This document shows positions 63,046 through 64,000 of a stretch of DNA of 64,000 nucleotides, one piece after another. The stretch's first letter is position 1, and each line of letters opens with the position of its first letter. This DNA comes from Parabacteroides sp. PM6-13 (GTDB lineage Bacteria; Bacteroidota; Bacteroidia; Bacteroidales; Tannerellaceae). A model generated the notes under the pieces. The model was not told the origin of the DNA. It saw only the letters and a program-made list of their open reading frames with translations, and did no database searches. The stretch is taken from assembly GCF_029892605.1 (NCBI RefSeq), contig NZ_JARXWF010000003.1:62001-126000 (forward strand), written 5' to 3'. The position numbers and the translations under genes are program-made.

Positions 63046-64000
63046 ATGAGTAGAGAAGTAAATCCTATGTCAAGACGGAAGTTCCTGGCATCAACCGGCG
63101 CACTCACCGGCGCGGCTTTGTTATCATCAGCTCCTATCAGTGCTAGTACAAACGAATCTCCAATTGCTGCCCCTGTGCAGAACGGCCCTAAGCTGCGAGT
63201 AGCTTTGGTGGGTACCGGCTCGAGAGGGAACAGTATGTGGGGTCGCGACCTGGTACGTAACTATTCCGATTACCTGACCTTCGTCGGTTTGTGCGATAAG
63301 AATGAAGGCCGTGTATTGACCGGTAAAGAGATGATCGGCGCCGACTGTCCTACGTATACTGATTTTGAAAAGATGATGCGGGAAACGAAACCCGATCTGT
63401 TGATTGTGACAACGATGGACAGCACGCACCATGAGTTTATCATCAAAGGTATGGAGATGGGCGCTGATGTGATCACCGAAAAACCATTGACGACCGACGA
63501 GCAGAAGGTACAAGCGATCCTGGATGCTGAGAAGCGCACGGGAAAGAATTGCCGTATCACGTTCAACTACCGCTATTCTCCGCATCGCGCAAAGATGTGG
63601 GAATTGATCCGTAATGGTGAGATTGGCGAACTTACATCTGTTGATTTCCATTGGTATCTCGATACCTCACACGGAGCAGATTATTTCCGTCGCTGGCACC
63701 GATTGGTGGAATGCGGAGGTTCGCTTTGGGTACATAAGGCAAGTCATCACTTTGACCTGTTGAACTGGTGGATCGATAGTGACCCGGAAACTGTTTTCGC
63801 TTTGGGCGATTTGGAACATTATGGAAAGAATGGCCCCTACCGGGCAGAGAATTGCCGTACCTGCTCACATACGAAAGAGTGTAAGTTCTATTGGGACATT
63901 ATGAAGAACCCGACGAACGTGAAGCTCTATGTAGAGAATGAGAAGTATGACGGCTACCTGCGCGACGGATGTGTGTTCCGGAATGATGTGAATATTTTCG
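63046..64000 (+). CDS. Gfo/Idh/MocA family oxidoreductase (cut by window end)
   Basis: Begins at the ATG at 63046 and runs off the window after 318 codons. N-terminus has a twin-arginine-like signal (NPMSRRKFLASTGALTGAALL), so it is likely exported. Then a Rossmann NAD(P)-binding domain (LRVALVGTGSRGNSMWGRDLV; 'KPDLLIVTTMDSTHHEFIIKGMEMGADVITEKPLTTDEQ', with the EKPL motif) and the start of the substrate domain ('RITFNYRYSPHRAKMWELI'). A Cys cluster (CRTCSHTKECKF, near residues 273-284) is seen in many large Bacteroidetes members that act on sugars. Substrate unknown. The 138-bp gap after hppA shows no clear promoter. Confidence 0.88.
   Translation, partial: MSREVNPMSRRKFLASTGALTGAALLSSAPISASTNESPIAAPVQNGPKLRVALVGTGSRGNSMWGRDLVRNYSDYLTFVGLCDKNEGRVLTGKEMIGADCPTYTDFEKMMRETKPDLLIVTTMDSTHHEFIIKGMEMGADVITEKPLTTDEQKVQAILDAEKRTGKNCRITFNYRYSPHRAKMWELIRNGEIGELTSVDFHWYLDTSHGADYFRRWHRLVECGGSLWVHKASHHFDLLNWWIDSDPETVFALGDLEHYGKNGPYRAENCRTCSHTKECKFYWDIMKNPTNVKLYVENEKYDGYLRDGCVFRNDVNIF

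Overview
This 64-kb window is chromosomal DNA from a member of the Bacteroidales. The family is probably Tannerellaceae/Parabacteroides-like, but genus cannot be proven from the window alone. Supporting signs: many genes are preceded by the Bacteroidetes -7 box TAnnTTTG with an ATTG/TTG-like -33 box 19-20 bp upstream; there are FimA/Mfa-type fimbrial lipoproteins, a type IX secretion (type B, gliding-type) C-terminal domain, a B12-dependent methylmalonyl-CoA mutase pair, a SerA with Lys instead of the usual catalytic His, and a ribosomal protein S16 with a long Ala/Glu-rich tail. Most of the window is core chromosome; I see no phage, plasmid, insertion sequence, CRISPR array, rRNA or tRNA.

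Layout. 0-2.4 kb: leftward recR-glycosyltransferase-acetyltransferase operon. 2.4-3.3 kb: long intergenic region with two kinds of repeat element. 3.3-8.7 kb: rarA, serC-serA-DUF1015 and a HAD hydrolase. 8.7-14.1 kb: a helix-turn-helix protein divergent from a fimbrillin-like lipoprotein and a large DUF4906-type fimbrial tip protein. 14.1-22.9 kb: mnmA, dipeptidyl peptidase III, AlkD-like repair protein, Fur-family regulator, purA, membrane Zn protease, rarD and a uracil/xanthine permease. 23-27.7 kb: a small carbohydrate locus (alginate-lyase-fold polysaccharide lyase and a double GH43 enzyme) without SusC/SusD. 27.7-36.5 kb: sbcD-sbcC and mutA-mutB. 36.6-42 kb: membrane AraC regulator, TlpA-like thioredoxin lipoprotein, an orphan Card1/Can2-like (DUF1887) nuclease, an outer-membrane barrel, prs. 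42-46.5 kb: patatin-GH13 operon, intergenic repeats, low-molecular-weight phosphatase, outer-membrane protein. 46.5-54.2 kb: a leftward operon of a T9SS cargo protein, a lytic transglycosylase, uvrA and priA. 54.2-64 kb: HU-like protein, LysM/periplasmic-binding lipoprotein plus barrel, DUF2264 (GH154-like) lipoprotein, rpsP, hppA and a cut-off Gfo/Idh/MocA oxidoreductase.

The most unusual items are: (1) the stand-alone Card1/Can2-like protein, a class otherwise known as cyclic-oligoadenylate-activated nucleases of type III CRISPR immunity, here with no CRISPR genes nearby; (2) two copies of a ~200-bp nested palindromic element (A) whose small flanking hairpin differs in sequence but keeps its pairing, each linked to a ~90-bp element (B) present three times; (3) two 18-bp palindromes in tandem, centred 22 bp apart, over the promoter of the dipeptidyl peptidase III gene; (4) four 22-bp tandem repeats upstream of a HU-like gene. 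Functions are inferred from recognisable motifs; no database search was possible.
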